Shown: positions 10,015 to 23,052, numbered from the stretch's first letter. The stretch is DNA of 64,000 nucleotides from Calycina herbarum (GCA_001414485.1 LLEY01000002.1:186001-250000); one strand, 5' to 3'. Program-made: numbers and translations. The notes: generated by a model from the sequence alone, not told the origin.

Positions 10015-12336
10015 TCATTGATGGATATGAGGAAGGAACTGTTGAACACCCATTAGCATCTTCCTAACAAAATATCCCCCACAAGAGAGAAAAAACTTAC
10101 GTTCATAACAATCAACATAGGAATATCAAAAACATCCCTCTTCACCGTCCAGCAATACGTACAATCCATCTTCCCATCCTTCTCCGCCAACTTCCCAATC
10201 CCATGATCCCCATCAATCTCCCTCACTCGATTCCCCATTCCCCCAATCCCCCCATTCAAAGGAGGGGGTGGTTTCGATTGTTTATTCTCTTCCTTGATAG
10301 CCCTCTGCTCAGGCGAACCTTGCATATTATCTTTCGTTTGGTAACTTAACAACTTACACCTCGTCGTCACACTCCCTCGACTATCACCAAATGCCAATCG
10401 TGCAAAGTCCTCGTAGAATTCGACTACACTATCGTCATCCATTAATTCGGGGAGAAAGACGGGCTGTGGTCGACCCTCTTTCGTTTGCGTTTCCGTCATC
10501 GCGAGAGGTCGCATCCTCGGCGTCGCAAGACCGGCCCGTCCCGAGTTATTAACACTAGTTGGACCCGAGTTCGCGGTACCTGGACCATTCCCAGTATTGA
10601 TGTTGAGATTCGGTGCTTTGCCTAATAACACAGCCTTTGACCAACCTGTCATCAGTGTAAATTCCTTATTAACAGCCGCAATCTCGCCAGTCCGTCGACA
10701 CACAAGAGTCGGCGTAGCACAATTCAACATGAATTCTTCGTATTCAAATAAAGTTCGTTGGAAACATTTCTCCATAAAGATTAGATCCTGTCGATTAAGT
10801 GTTTTCGTACACGAAATAAAAGAGGGGCGAATTGAAGAGAGAGATTTGGCTATGCGTAGAGTTTTAGTAGGTGAAAATCGTCGATAAAGGAAGGCCGTCA
10901 ATTGATGAAAGCCTGTGGTGTAAGAGTAGGGTTCATGAACGGTGTCGTAAATAGAGGAAGGGTCTCGAGTTCGTTTTCCCAGTGATGATGAAGGACCAAA
11001 CTTCTGTGTTTGACCCGGTTTTGGCTCCTGTCGTTTTGCTGGTCGAGGTGCCGGAGGTATATGTGGTGTCGCAGAAGGGGTATAAGAAGCCGGAGAGCTC
11101 TCAAAGCCCATCCCACTGGCACCTGGACTTGCATCTGTACTTGGACTATGATGACTTAGCGGACCTGCCGCAATAGCGTATGCCTGCGGTAAACCATGAT
11201 GTATGTTATTAGCAAACATTTGTTGGCCTGTGCTATTCTGCCGGTCAATGCCAACAAATTCGGGAAGCATCTCTTGTTGGTAAACTTGACCATATTGATC
11301 AATGTTGCCTCCAAAGACCCCACTGTTATTGAAATTGACATTGGCCATTCCTTGTCCGGATAATGGGTCCTTTGGCTCTGCCTCTCCTGCACCAGAAGAC
11401 ATGTGTCCGAGCATGCCAAATTCCAAAGCGCCATAGTGGTTACCGAAGTTTAAGCCTTCAAGATCGAAATTGAATAATGCGGGATTACTCGGATCGAATA
11501 ATGCACCGCCAAAGTTTCCAGGAACTTCATTCGGTGCTGGAGGTTGGGGCGCAGGCATTTGTTGTTGCATTGCATTTTGTCGATTGACTTGATTTTGAAA
11601 TTCGGGTGATAATGGTGATTGTTGACCTCCATACGAGAGTCGTGTTTGTAAAGGAGGAGCCATGGGGTTTTGCTGGGCTGGATAGATTGGGAAAGAGGGG
11701 GATACGTCGGCTTGTGAGAAGAATCCACCGCTTACTCCAGGAGAAGTTTCTGAGGTTGAAGTGTTTACCGCTGGCGGTCCATTGTTGGCTCTGGGGTTGT
11801 TGACTTGATTGTAATTTGGTCCTAGGACTGGTCGAAGAGCCTCAGCCGGTGCATCGTGTAGGTACTTTGCCTTTTTCCTGACACCGTCTTGACAAGCGTC
11901 GGCAAGGCCTCTTTTGATACATCGTTGGCATGGTCGTTCATCACCTATTGACGAGTCAGCTTGGATAGAGGGGAGGTGTTGTGGTGGTGAGAGCGGAAAC
12001 TTGAAAGTAAGACGAAAAGTAATGAATCTTCGTCCGAAGAAAAGCAAACATACCGCAAGTCAAGTGAGCTCTTTGACATGCAAAGCAAGCTCTTCTCGCC
12101 TTCTTCCTTCTTGGCCTCAATGGGTCTTTTGGATCTAGCTTTGGCTTTGTTGTTGTCACCGTCGATCCCACCGCCTTCCCATTCTCATCAGCATCCGGTC
12201 TAATCTTTTGCTCCGCCATGCCCGAGTTATCGTCCTCATCCCTTAGAACATCAGGATCTTGCTCTTGATCACTATATTCATTTTCCGAAGCGCCATCCGA
12301 AACCTCAGGATCATCTATCTCAGTATCTCCCGACAT
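10015..12336 (-). CDS. ERT1: Gluconeogenesis transcription activator, ERT1/AcuK-type (Zn2Cys6 + PAS)
   Basis: Nuclear Zn2Cys6 regulator; AcuK/ERT1 proteins activate gluconeogenic genes such as those for PEP carboxykinase and fructose-1,6-bisphosphatase. Three exons: 12336-12054, 11944-10101 and 10038-10015, with introns 11945-12053 (GTATGT...AATAG) and 10039-10100 (GTAAGT...CAACAG). The spliced frame is 2151 nt, 716 aa. The zinc cluster spans residues about 84-112 with spacing C-x2-C-x6-C-x5-C-x2-C-x8-C and is split by intron 1 right after the third Cys and a Gly. A Gln/Asn/Pro-rich middle follows. A PAS-like segment ([20 protein letters not shown]) lies near residue 490. The last exon gives MNFLPHIHQ, close to the NFLPCI-type end I recall for this family, which supports the chosen acceptor. 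All landmarks are intact. Confidence 0.93.
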
Positions 12337-15104
12337 CCTGTATTAAATACCCACTTGGGTGGGCAATCTGCACCGACTGGCTCCCTGCTTGCGAAACCAC
12401 ACTCAACCAATGCAGGACCCCCAGTCCAGGGCTCACTATCCAATCCCTGGAATAGGCTTTGGTGCAGGAAATAGGCTCGTCGTACAGGTCAGGGAGGAGG
12501 AAGCACAGATACCAAAGGCGCCGTGGACCGCCCCAGCGCACCAGTAATGCACTATTACTCGCGCTCTCACTAATGCTTGCCCACCGGCTATCCCAGCTGC
12601 TTGTCTCTTTCTCTGAAGCAGGAGCCCTTGGCTTCAAAGACGCCACGAAGGAACCACAACGCCGCTTCTACGTCTATTCCGAGCACGCAACCTCGTCACA
12701 ATGCCCCTCACAATGCCTGCTCTGCTGCAAATCAAAGCTTCGCCACGGCCGCCTCTTTGCAAGATCCAGCTTCTTCGGCCAGCACGTACCCGTAGGCCTC
12801 GCTATGCTCACCACGTTTCGCCTCGTGCCTCTACAGCCACAGGCACGCGTTCGCATGCACCGTCCAGCTAATCTTCCTGCTTGTCGGTCCTTCCCTCGTC
12901 CCGCAGCTCTGTCTTCAGTACCTGGTACCGTATCGTATCGTGGGAGTCCCGCCGTCTCCCCAAAGCGCCCACAAGATGGTACAAATCACTTCCCCAAAAC
13001 AGCCCGCCGTGACGTACCGTACGTACCGCAGAGTACGTCCCAGGGCTTCGTCTCTGCACCTCCGCTCCGTGCGACAAAGAGCGACTGGTCTTTCCAGACA
13101 GGTCGCCGACCAATACCACCGCCGTATGTATGTTCGCCCAGCACAACACCAGGATCACGAGGTGGAGAGGGCAGTTCGTACGCCTCTTTCTCGCCGTCTG
13201 CCAGTGATGTTGCAGCTTGCACCTGCGCGATTTGGAAGCCGATCGCTATCTTCCCAATGCTTCGCGGTCTACGCCGGCGTCGCGATGCGGTGCCACTCGG
13301 TCTTATGCAGGTATCCGTTGCCTCTAGCCAAGTCCAACGCCAGCCTATACAGTGGCATTGATGCCCAAATAATACGGATGGCCCTTGCCCCCTGCCTTTT
13401 CCTATATTTTTTGGCCCTCCGCCGACCGGCTTGGTTTATCGGGAGTAGTCGAGCAATCTATCGATTCGATATTGGAGGTGGGAAAACTAAGTTGGTCGAT
13501 TGGGTCCAGCTATGAATCAGAATTGCTCGCGCGAGCTGAGATTTTTTGGGCAAGTATTGATTGGGAAATAAGATCCGGCCGATTGGATCTGGGAGCTTGC
13601 AGCTCAGAACCAAAACAAATGTAGAGTGGAAAGGCGAACGAATCTGCGAGGGTCGGTACAATAATTCCAGGATGATCTTCCCTAGAATTTGGGGTGGTGA
13701 TTCGTGTTTCTGATTCTGCTTCTACCTCTGCCTCCTGCTCTGCCTTCACCACTGTAGTTCCTTGGTATCCGCCTCACCCAAACCCAACGCTGCCCCTCCT
13801 GTTGACCTTCCCAATTGCACTGCGGGCGCGGATGGGTTGAGCGACTCGTGGGTATGACAATATGACAATTGCTTGACGACTGGACGCAGCGCGCGTGGCA
13901 GCAACGTTGTGCGTGTTGTGCAAAAGTAGCGGGGGGAGAACAATCGAGTGGTGTTCTTCGTCGGTCGTTGTAGATTCAAAAAGCTTCGGCCCCATTTGCG
14001 AGGGTTCGGCCTGCTTGCCGCTTTATGACTTGTCAAGGGTCGAGATGCAGCCGAACGTGGCCCGAACATCGGGAGTCTCCTCCTTCGCTAACCATGCCTG
14101 ATACAGGGCTAGTGTCCACTCACTCCAAGATAGGGGGGAGGGTGAGATAATGTTGCCAGGGATTTACACGAACCCAAGCATTCAAAAAAAAGAATTGGCA
14201 CCACTCATTCCCAGCTCGTTTCTGCAAAGCGATGACGCGATCAATACCCCCACCTGGCCTGCCTCTACTCGGTGTACCACACACAGTATACCTACGTATG
14301 TATACGGGGAAATAATAAAAAAACTTCGACAAGAGCGCCGATTCACCAACGAGGGGTGATGACGGGGCCTCGTGCTGTGACTTCATCTCCCTCCCACTGA
14401 CATCCAACAGAATGTCAAGGCTGCTTGCTCCCATCAAGCCTCAGTAGCACCAAATACCCTAACGGTCACATGCTCATCCCCATCTCTCATCCCTGGCCCT
14501 GTACGGACGGTACCCCAATGTGTGCGCCACCAGCGCGGGTTTAAGTGATGTGAAGGGTGACTGGTTGCTGGTCCTTGGGATGAGGGTTACGCAACAGCTC
14601 GTTAACGAATGAACCAGGGGCTCTGTTTGGCTGGAACTTGGAAGCCGTGAGCAGACATGAGATGCAAAATCACATCTGCACTTCCTGTGAGAGAGGGGGA
14701 GCGGAGTGCAAAGATTATTCTCAATCCGATCACATTAGAGTGCTGACCAAGTTTCAGAGGCCTTGCAACGACATGCAACTCACTATCAGATGATGCTACT
14801 GATGAGCTTCAAGTTGAAAGTCGTGCCACCGCGAATGCCTTCACTGTCTAGGATCCAAGGACTTGTAGAAGACTTGGGGTTGGTCAAGACCAGGAGCTCC
14901 TATCTCGGACTGAAGCACAACCTTAAACTGTGGACGAGTCACGAGCGATGAGGGTATCTCAAGAAGTAAGATTATGTTGTTCTCCCACCCTCCTCCTTTA
15001 CGAAGGGCAGTATGCAGACCGTTTCATGTATGTAAATTATGTAACAATGATAACGAAATATGTACTCGAGATTTCAAAATATATGTCACAAGCTTGTGTC
15101 CATT
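12337..15104. other. Long intergenic region between ERT1 and the MFS gene
   Basis: Upstream of ERT1 and downstream of the MFS gene. Several open frames of up to 300 codons occur at 12459-13515 on both strands, but they overlap each other, are rich in Ser/Arg/Pro and show no family signature. I treat them as chance frames in a GC-richer promoter and 5' leader. Repeated GTACGTACC-like motifs near 13010-13035 might be regulatory. I see nothing in 14100-15100 beyond the probable 3' UTR of the transporter. Confidence 0.5.
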
Positions 15105-17701
15105 TTATACACTTGCAAAACGACTCTTGCCTCTTATCTGTTTCCCATATTTGAAGAATATGATGGGAAATGGTACCATCGCAACGGTTAGGAAAGCGAG
15201 TAAGCTTGTGGCCCATTGATCGCCAAGTTTGTGGTACATTTGCAGGCCAAACAGAGGGAACACAGCTATGTCAATCATCAGCCTCAATCTAGCGGGAGAT
15301 CACTCCGTCCAACGGAAGAATTTCTTACCTCCAAAACCGCTTCGAGCAAAGCTGTTCGCAGCTAACGATGATGCAGCATACAGTGGATAAGCATCCACCA
15401 AAAATGTAAATACTCCGCTGAAAACGAGGACCGTTCTATGTGTTCCAGATTGGTTAGCGACGTCGTATATTTCGTGTGACAACACGTGCATGAAATTAGA
15501 GTGTCATGTGAGTTTGATGGGGTTCAATAATCAAGGGAGGTTGCGTCCAAGCTACTGCAACTGAGTGCAGATTGTCCCAAAACATCCTAGCCATTGGAAG
15601 TATGGGTGCCTGCATTGAGGGGTGGCTAAATTTGGGATGGAGGGGTAGTATTCAACGATTGTTCTGCTCAATACCGAGTACTCGACTCGACGCCAATGAA
15701 CAATTGACCAAAGAACACCGAGTATGCGGTAGGGTATGATGAAAAGTGATTGGAGCTGCATTCCACGCAGGTCCCTACTCAATAAACCACTTGGCTTTCA
15801 ACAGATTTGATCGATCGTCGATGTGCTCTTCAACGCCCAAGAACACCCAAGGATGAATCAATTGAAAAAAGAAAGCGCTTAGACTTACCCCATGCCAAAA
15901 ATAGCTGACCCAATGATAGGAACAATCCAATGTACGCTGCTGTAGGTCGTCCAAGCGAATATGAACAACCCCACGGGAACCAAAAATGCCCCTGCAATGG
16001 CTGGGGGTAATCGGTACTCCGGCTCTGACCCACCTACCTCTCTAGTTGCTTCTTCTCTTTGCTTAATTAACCGAGCGTAATTCTTGCGCCAAAATGGATC
16101 TGTCGCTGTACCAAACAACATTCCAACCAATATCCCCAAAAAGCTCATGCCGACTTGAGATAAAGTGAACCCATGGTTTCCCGCGAATACGAGAGGGAAG
16201 GCGCCAAAGAATAAATATAGGATACCAAGAAGAATGGCTGAGAATAGACACAAGTTCAAACACATTGGCTCAAACATTAACAATTGGAAGGGCCGCAGAA
16301 GTGACTGCGTGATCGTCTTTCGGATCGACTTATCGGTCTTCTCCATCGGCGCTTTCCATTGCTCCTCGCCCGTGTCTTTCCTAATCTTTCGGGCCTTGGT
16401 ACGCAAGAGTACTGGATGGTAAGTCTCGGGTACGAAGAAGAAGATCATACCCAGATTTGCACCTGACCAGATAAGTAGCACATAGAACGTCCATCTCCAG
16501 TTCACGTATTGATTTATGAAACCACCAAAGAGGGGTCCGCTAGATGATCGGCGGGTCAGTTACTGCTATTTCCAAAAATCTTGACATCAGAGTGAAGCAA
16601 AGTGTCACGTTCTGGTGAGAAAATGAAACAGGTTTTCGGGATAGTCAAGGAAGGCAAGGATGAGGGCAAGAAGATTCGGATTGCGAGAAGATGAAAAATG
16701 CTTACATTGAGGGTCCTACAAAAGGCGAGGCTGTGTATACCATCATCGGGAACTGGAGCTGCTCGCGATTGAACATATCACCGACAGTGCCACCCGCAAC
16801 GGACAGGAAGGCGCTACCCGATAGTCCATCGAAGAAGCGAGCGATGATCATGGTCTGGATGTTTTGAGCAACCGCTGAGGGAATTAACCATATCAAGAAA
16901 AAGGAAAAAGAGGCGAGGTAGATTGGCCTCCGACCATAGAACTCGCTAGTTATGATGTTAGAGAGGGGTATAGGCGTAGGGGTAAGACAGACGCACGAAA
17001 GAGGGCCAAGAAGCATTGGACCTATCCCTAGCCCAAGGATGAACATTGAAAGTCCTAATGTGGCAACAATTTTCGAACATTGAAATTCTTCCTGGATTTG
17101 AGCATATGTGGATGTGTAGATGGATGATGTGCAGGTTCTGAAAGCAAGGTCAAGTTAGCATTGAGTTAATGTAATCCCAGCTTTTCACTTCCTCTTGCCA
17201 CCTGAAAACTCGACTAATTCAAGCCAGGACGTCCTTTCCGTGGAAATAATCAAATCTCAGATAATTTTTTTTTCAATTGGTATTTCCAACACATCTGCAC
17301 ATCGCACTCTCCCCGGGAAGAACTTGTACTTACACACACATAGATGACGCGCTGACAATTATCACAATCAGCCATTTCCTCGCCATCGAAAAACTCTTTG
17401 GATTTAAAGGATCATGGTCTCCTTCCCAATGTACTTCGAATTCGTCTTTTTCCGGTTGCCCCTCCTCTAAGCCATTCCCCCCCTTGTTCTCGTCAGAACT
17501 GTCTGTTGGATCGTCGCAGCCATATCCATTATTCGATCGTGTGCGAGTTATGGTTCGAGAGGTAGAGGGTCGCGAACCGGGAATTGGTTTCGGGGTTTTC
17601 GCAGGGCTGATTGGGGCAAATTCTTTGGAGGCAAAACTCTCGACGCTGGGATCGGAGTTGCTCTCTGTGATCTTTTCGTCTTTCTCGTTGAGGTCTACCA
17701 T
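15105..17701 (-). CDS. MFS transporter, DHA1 (drug:H+ antiporter) family
   Basis: Plasma-membrane proton antiporter of the DHA1 family (polyamine, azole or toxin efflux; substrate not predictable). Six exons: 17701-17334, 17137-16997, 16945-16706, 16539-15889, 15435-15329, 15265-15105; total 1668 nt, 555 aa. The N-terminus of about 105 residues is hydrophilic and ends with DPLNPKSFSMARKW, the usual entry to the first membrane segment. Motif A is GPLSEFYGRRPIYLASF; the motif-C region reads PLFGGFINQYVNWRW; further segments include GMIFFFVPETYHPVLL and FTFLVDAYPLYAASSLAANS. All splice sites are GT-AG and every junction restores the family sequence. Intron 4 (15436-15888, 453 nt) is far longer than the others (51-196 nt). 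It has no close functional neighbours. Confidence 0.9.
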
Positions 17702-19270
17702 TTTGTGCAGGAGTCTCCAATGCCTGGGATCAATGGTAGGTAAGTCTGGGAACAGAATAGCGCAAATGCAATAAGCAATTAGAAAGTAGTCGGCGCAAAC
17801 TCACTATATATACAGCTTCCGGCTGACCGTCAGCAGAAACGGAAAGAAAGAATCCATGATGAGTCTGCCCATGTTGAAATAAAATGGACGGGGGCACGTT
17901 TGGAAAGGAGCTCAACCTTTGCTTGGGCGCTAGAGATGCGCCGCAGGCAAGGAAGTCGGCACTCGGCATGGCAACTTTTGGGGATCGTTTTGAGTGGTTG
18001 AATCCTAAAATGCATGGATAGCTTTCTTTCGGCGATAAATAAATAACTTAAGATGAGGTTACTTATTCCCGAAAGAAATCGGATCCATTTCCAAGCATAT
18101 CACGGAATTAGGAGTGAGAAAAATGGAGTTAATTGTATGTATCTTCCCTCTAGAAATTTTGGAAATTTTGAATTGAATGTTGGTAAATTCATCTTTTGGA
18201 AAGAAATCGGAGAACCTTTGGTCTTCGATGGTCTTGCCTCACTTGCGTCATTGATTATAAAGCGGCTACCCTCGCGGCTTCACGGCTGCTCCTTCCGTTT
18301 CTTTTAAGGTTTGATATTGTGGCGCACCACCTTCACCAGCCACATCTTCTCTTCAAAAACTTTGGAAAGAGCGAAAATACAAGTCAACTTACATTCTTCA
18401 AGTCGTTCCTTCTTCAAACATCTTTCAGACTCTCTTTTTCCAATGCTCGGCAAAACTTGCCACTCCTGAACGCAAACATTTCCAAATCACAACGTTGTAC
18501 TTTGTACAAATACACAACCACAAGTACCACTGCAACAATGATAGCTGGCACCAGCTCTTCCACGTAATTGGGCGAACCCCACCAATTATTTGTACACTGG
18601 TTTCTGTAGTACAAGCTTACTTGTACTTTATCACTTGTTGATTAACGATTCATGTTAAGAAGTTCTGTAACTGCCTTGTTCCTTCTCCTGAACTTTCTGC
18701 CAAAAATCATCGGGTAATTATTAAACCGGCGATCAGGTTACACAACCATAAACTCTTTTAAGTTTCTGATATCCTTATTTTTCAAACCAAAGGCGGAGTA
18801 CCAACTTAGAGCTGGAGTTAGAGTTAACCCCTAAAGTAAATGTTGACTTCCTTTCCTTCGCAGTATAAACTGACTCAATTTCAGTGTAAGCGTAGTTAAC
18901 CTTACGGAAAGTAAATACTTCAGAGTTAGGGTTGAACCCCAATGCCCCTATTTCTTTTTTCTCGGAAAACATCCGATTAAACCTTCACCATCTAATAACA
19001 ATTATCATGTCGCGTTATTTCTCATTTCATTTCACTATGTTGCAATTGGCTTCCTCAAGTTGTCAACCCCCCAAAAGCGGGGCAATAGTCATGCCGATAA
19101 ACGGAAAGGGCATCCCGCCTTCTTATCAATTTCCACAGCCTCGCCATTGCTGACGGAACCAATATCAACCTTCAGCTCTCAATACAACTCCCCCTCGCCT
19201 CCTTCAACGTTGCGCAAACCCTCTCACTCACAAATAACAAATTTCAAAACTCAATCGCCTCATCACGAAC
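17702..19270. other. Divergent intergenic region, MFS and riboflavin kinase promoters
   Basis: The two flanking genes are transcribed away from this 1.6-kb stretch, so it should hold both promoters. No gene is visible. Around 18800-18950 there are short imperfect inverted segments containing GAGTTAGAGTTAACCCC and GAGTTAGGGTTGAACCCC, perhaps an old small repeat. I could not assign specific promoter elements. Confidence 0.5.
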
Positions 19271-20065
19271 ATGTCAGAAAGCGCACCCGCGCGGAAACCC
19301 CGCGACACAATAGTGGGCGCCGCTTCAGGTCCGGAAAAGCCGTACCCTCTACGCATGGAAGGAGAAGTAATAGCAGGATTCGGGCGAGGTTCAAAAGATG
19401 TTTGTCCTCCGGTTTTTTCTCCCAAACCAATCTCACGATTCCAAGTCTTATCCAAACCGCCAAGAAAGAGCAATTACATAAGAGCAAATAATTGACTTTC
19501 TGCCCAGCTAGGAATACCAACCGCCAACCTCCCCGTCGCAGACGAAACCACCGATCCTAACAACTGGATACACACTTCCAAATCCGGCGTCTACTTCGGC
19601 TGGGCCTCTCTCCGCTTACCCCCCTCCCATACCGATCTCCCACTCCCCGCCTCCTTACCCCTTCCCTACAACGCCTCCTCTCGCTCCGTCTCCGAATCCG
19701 ATTTAAACATCCCTCCTTACGATCCCAAGAGCCAGTGGCGAATATACCCCATGGTGATGTCCATAGGATATAACCCATTTTATAAGAATACGGTTAGGAG
19801 CGCTGAAGTCTTTATCATGAATCGGTTTGAGAAGGACTTTTATGGGGCTTGGATGAGAATTAGTATTGATGGGTATATTCGGCCGGAATTGGATTATGTG
19901 GATAGGGAGAGTTTGATTAGGGATATTCATACGGATGTTGATGTTGCGCTGAAGAGTATGGCGAGGGAGAACTGGTGGGTTAGTGAGGGGGAGAGGAAGT
20001 GGTTGGGTGGCGAGGGGTGGGTTGAGAAAGAAAAGAAGATGGAGGAGGAAAAGGAGAAGCTGTAG
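19271..20065 (+). CDS. FMN1: Riboflavin kinase (ATP:riboflavin 5'-phosphotransferase)
   Basis: Makes FMN from riboflavin and ATP, the committed step of flavin cofactor formation. Two exons, 19271-19399 and 19508-20065, with intron 19400-19507 (donor GTTTGT, acceptor GCCCAG). The joined frame is 687 nt, 228 aa. The first exon reads EKPYPLRMEGEVIAGFGRGS, the glycine-rich start of the fold. The second begins LGIPTANLPV; the PTAN motif contributes Mg-ATP binding. Further landmarks are SIGYNPFYKN and EKDFYGAW (the family's H/D-FYG segment with its catalytic acidic region nearby). It ends in a Lys/Glu-rich tail. The acceptor was chosen so that the conserved leucine precedes GIPTAN. Single, intact, conserved housekeeping gene. 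Confidence 0.93.
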
Positions 20066-20543
20066 GTTTGAGGGTGGTTAAAGATGGTGGTTGAAGTGAA
20101 GGGGTAGTTGGGAAAAGTGTTTGGACTGTAGATGAGTAGATAAGTCGGGGCCGACAGAGGCTATTTATAAAGAGGATTTTTGAGGATAAGACGTCTCCCA
20201 AGTTTTTAGAGGGAGTGGATATATGGCGTTGGGTGTGGATAGAAGGAATCTTTCAAACGTTAAATAAACAATATTAAATTATTCAAACTAGGGAGTTCAA
20301 TGCTGGGAGGGGGGTTGCAATTCAGACAGGTTTTCTTGATGTACGTAAATAATATGAGGAATGGGAGGGAGCTCGAATGAGGATATTGAAAGTAACGGTT
20401 GATATTGGTTCTTTCACTTTAGAATCAAATTCAAGAAACTGGTGTTTTCGCTTCTAAAAATGGGAGCTTTTAAAGCAACTAGGAATGTTTGGGGAAATTT
20501 GTTAGGGGCGATGAGAGCTGATTGAACTGCGGCTAAACTGCTA
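20066..20543. other. Intergenic, 3' side of riboflavin kinase
   Basis: Probable 3' UTR followed by ordinary intergenic DNA up to the TA target site (20542-20543) of the MITE. No open frame of interest. Confidence 0.5.
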
Positions 20544-20740
20544 GTCGTTCGGTTACACCTCTCACCTAATAAGCTCCGCTTATTAGGTTAATACGTAAAA
20601 TCTACTAATATAATAAAATCTCTTTAAAAACACTACTACCTTGTTTAAATTTAATTATCTACGTAATAATAATATACTTATCTTATAAGAGATAGAGAAA
20701 CAAATCTAAAATACTATTAACGTAGTTTAACGTGCATGTA

Positions 20741-22595
20741 TAGCGAACCGGCTAAACAAGCGAACCGGCTAAAATTTTCTACGCTCGCGATTAAAATTAT
20801 AGTAACTCTACTACAACGCCCCTAATTAATTAAAACTACTTAGAAATCTCTTCCTTAGATACTTCTTCTATAATATTATAGGTGCGTGTATTATAACCAG
20901 TCTCTCCGTAGTTGCTACAGCGCCGTACACGTGATTCTTCCCTCGGCTTCCGACTACTACTTCTCTTTATTTCCTATATTACCTGTTTACTAACGTCTCT
21001 ATTATCCTGTAAGTCTTATGCTTCCTATTAGCTAAGTGATCCTCCTTGCTATAGGCGTGTTTTTTTAGCTCTACAGCGCTTACTTAGTGCTTTATTTGCT
21101 TATCGAAGTCTCTAGTTCTTAGCTTTTAATAGTACTATCTAGTATATTACTTTTAATATACCCTTTATAAACTAGTTAATAGCCTTATAAATAGGGGTTA
21201 GAGAGCTACTTTAATAGCAGGAAATTCGATCTTTAATAAATATAGTCTATAATAAGGCTTTAGTAGGGTTATTTAGTATCTAGGAAACCTAAGGCTAAGC
21301 GGAACACAGGGGGGAGTTTAGAAACGTTGGCGTCTTTAGCTTAAGATTAAGTATAGAAATTATACTTTCCAGGTCAAATAGAAGAAGCCTAGCTCCTCGG
21401 AACCCTTCTTAGATATTACTTTCTATTATTATAATATTAAATATAGCGTAGAAGGTAGGAAAGAAATCATCCTTAGTAATATAGATAATCTAAGCCTATA
21501 TTATATCTTTAATTTACTAACTATATACCTTTTTTAAAAGGCTAAAACAGCTAACGTCGAGTAGCTAGAGTATATAAGAAGAATAAGTAGGTATATAAAG
21601 AGTAATAATATTATTTTCCTTATAATATTCCTTAAACTTATTAGAGTAGTAGCTTTTATAGCTGTTAAGAACTAATAGGCGATAACTACTAATAGATCAG
21701 GACTTAGTATACTTCTTAAAATGTTAAATCTAATCTATGTCTTTCTTATTTATTATCTAACTATTTTTAGTAATAGCAATTATCTAGTTAGGTAGAAATC
21801 CACTGTTTTAGTACTAAGAAGCGAGATGATTTTTTGTAGTAATAATTATAAATAGTAGAATACTCTAGCCTTAGGTATTAACCTCCTAGATTACTATAAC
21901 CTATTCCCGATTACTAGGCTATACTCTTTTTACTCTTATACGTCCTTCTAAGCTTATAATAACTATTATAGTTAAGATAACGCCTATTATAAACCCGGTC
22001 TTATTAAAGTTATAAATATCTATATCGTAGATTCCGTACTTTGCTACTATGCTTTATATAAGCTTAAACCAGCTATAAATAACTTCTAGGTCTTCGTACT
22101 TAGCTCTCTAGTAGTTGTATTTTTATTAGAAGCGTGTCTAGAGTTCTAGGCAGCGCTTGATAAAGTTAGAAGCCTAACACGTCCCGACGCGTGACGCGTT
22201 ACGTGCTTTAAGAAGTCGATTTACTATATCCTCAACTATAGATATCCGCGGAGGAAATCCTTTTATAGCTAGGTCGAGGATATGTTAAACAAGTACTAAT
22301 TCCTCTAGCTCGGTTATTTTCTATGAATTAGCTAGAATATCGCGTTATAAAGGTATACTAAGTAAACGTTAACCTAGCTTCTGGTGATCTATAGAATAGG
22401 TCCTCGCAGTAGCTCGAGCACGTAAATTTAGGTCTTTTTACATATCCTGGATGGCTAAGACTAACCGGCTTTCGTTATTTTTCTAAGGCATCGTTCGTTG
22501 TAGAGAAATTTAATATTTAGTAGAGGTGTGGTAGGGGCGCGGGGTTTTGGCCGGTTCGCTTGTTTGGCCGGTTCGCTTGTTTGGCCGGTTCGCTA
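20741..22595 (-). mobile_element. Pogo/Fot1-like DNA transposon 2, RIP-mutated, inside the MITE
   Basis: Length 1855 bp, TA on both sides (20739-20740 and 22596-22597). The ends are TAGCGAACCGGC on each side and consist of 17-bp units of the form AGCGAACCGGCCAAACA: three units at the right end (the transposase-start side) and two at the left. The unit sequence differs from that of pogo 1 but its length and arrangement are the same. Transposase reads on the minus strand. Confidence 0.92.
20836..22491 (-). pseudogene. Pogo/Fot1-like transposase 2, RIP-inactivated
   Basis: The frame runs from ATG at 22491 to TAG at 20836, 552 codons, without indels but with many TAG/TAA codons. The N-terminus has the helix-turn-helix phrase ARATARTYSIDHQKLG. 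The C-terminal zinc knuckle is degraded: CSNYGETGYNTRTY, where the second Cys, the His and the last Cys are all Tyr, as C:G to T:A changes in TGC/CAC/TGT codons would give. Length and domain order match the transposase at 972-2624, so the two are sister families rather than copies. Confidence 0.88.
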
Positions 22596-23052
22596 TACAT
22601 GTACGTTATATTTTTAGTAGAAGTTTATTATATTAGTAGATTTTACGTATTAATAACCCTCACCTAGAAGCCGCACGGCTTCTAGGTGAGACGTGTAACC
22701 GAACGACTACACCAAAGTACGGAGATCACGACGAGGCTTAACTATCTAACAACCTCCGCAATTTATACATCTTCCTTAAGTCTGAATAGGCGTATACTCA
22801 TTTATGAAGGTTTTCCATCATTAATAAGACTGGCACACGACCAAGGGATCTATTTTCGAACCAAAAGGAAACGAGGCTAGAAGAGGAGCTGGCTCTTGTC
22901 AAGCATATCGGGGATCAAGAAGCAACTCTCAAATGAAACATGATATCTGCTCTTGGTAGTATTTTGGGGATTCTCTTCGTGGAAAGAAACTTTGCAGTCT
23001 GACTGTTGAACGAGAACCAAAATGGACCTCGCAATGTGGACTAAAGTAGATA

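Larger units (their letters stand above)
20544..22707. mobile_element. MITE with hairpin termini, interrupted by pogo 2
   Basis: The ends are GTCGTTCGGTTACAC on the left and its complement on the right, flanked by TA (20542-20543 and 22708-22709). Next to each end sits a short perfect hairpin: CTAATAAGC/GCTTATTAG on the left and CTAGAAGCCG/CGGCTTCTAG on the right. Further in, both ends share TAATACGTAAAATCTACTA. Without the pogo element and one TA copy the MITE is only about 307 bp and has no coding capacity. Its former centre was palindromic (CATGTACATG), and pogo 2 inserted at the TA in that centre. Confidence 0.85.

Noticed and set aside
12459..13515. Open frames of up to 300 codons on the plus strand, with overlapping frames on both strands
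   Set aside because: Several overlapping frames of similar length, Ser/Arg/Pro-rich, no family motif, no introns; consistent with chance frames in a GC-richer promoter region.
15552..15782. 76-codon frame inside MFS intron 4
   Set aside because: No motif; both splice sites of the surrounding intron are strong and the flanking exons join in frame.
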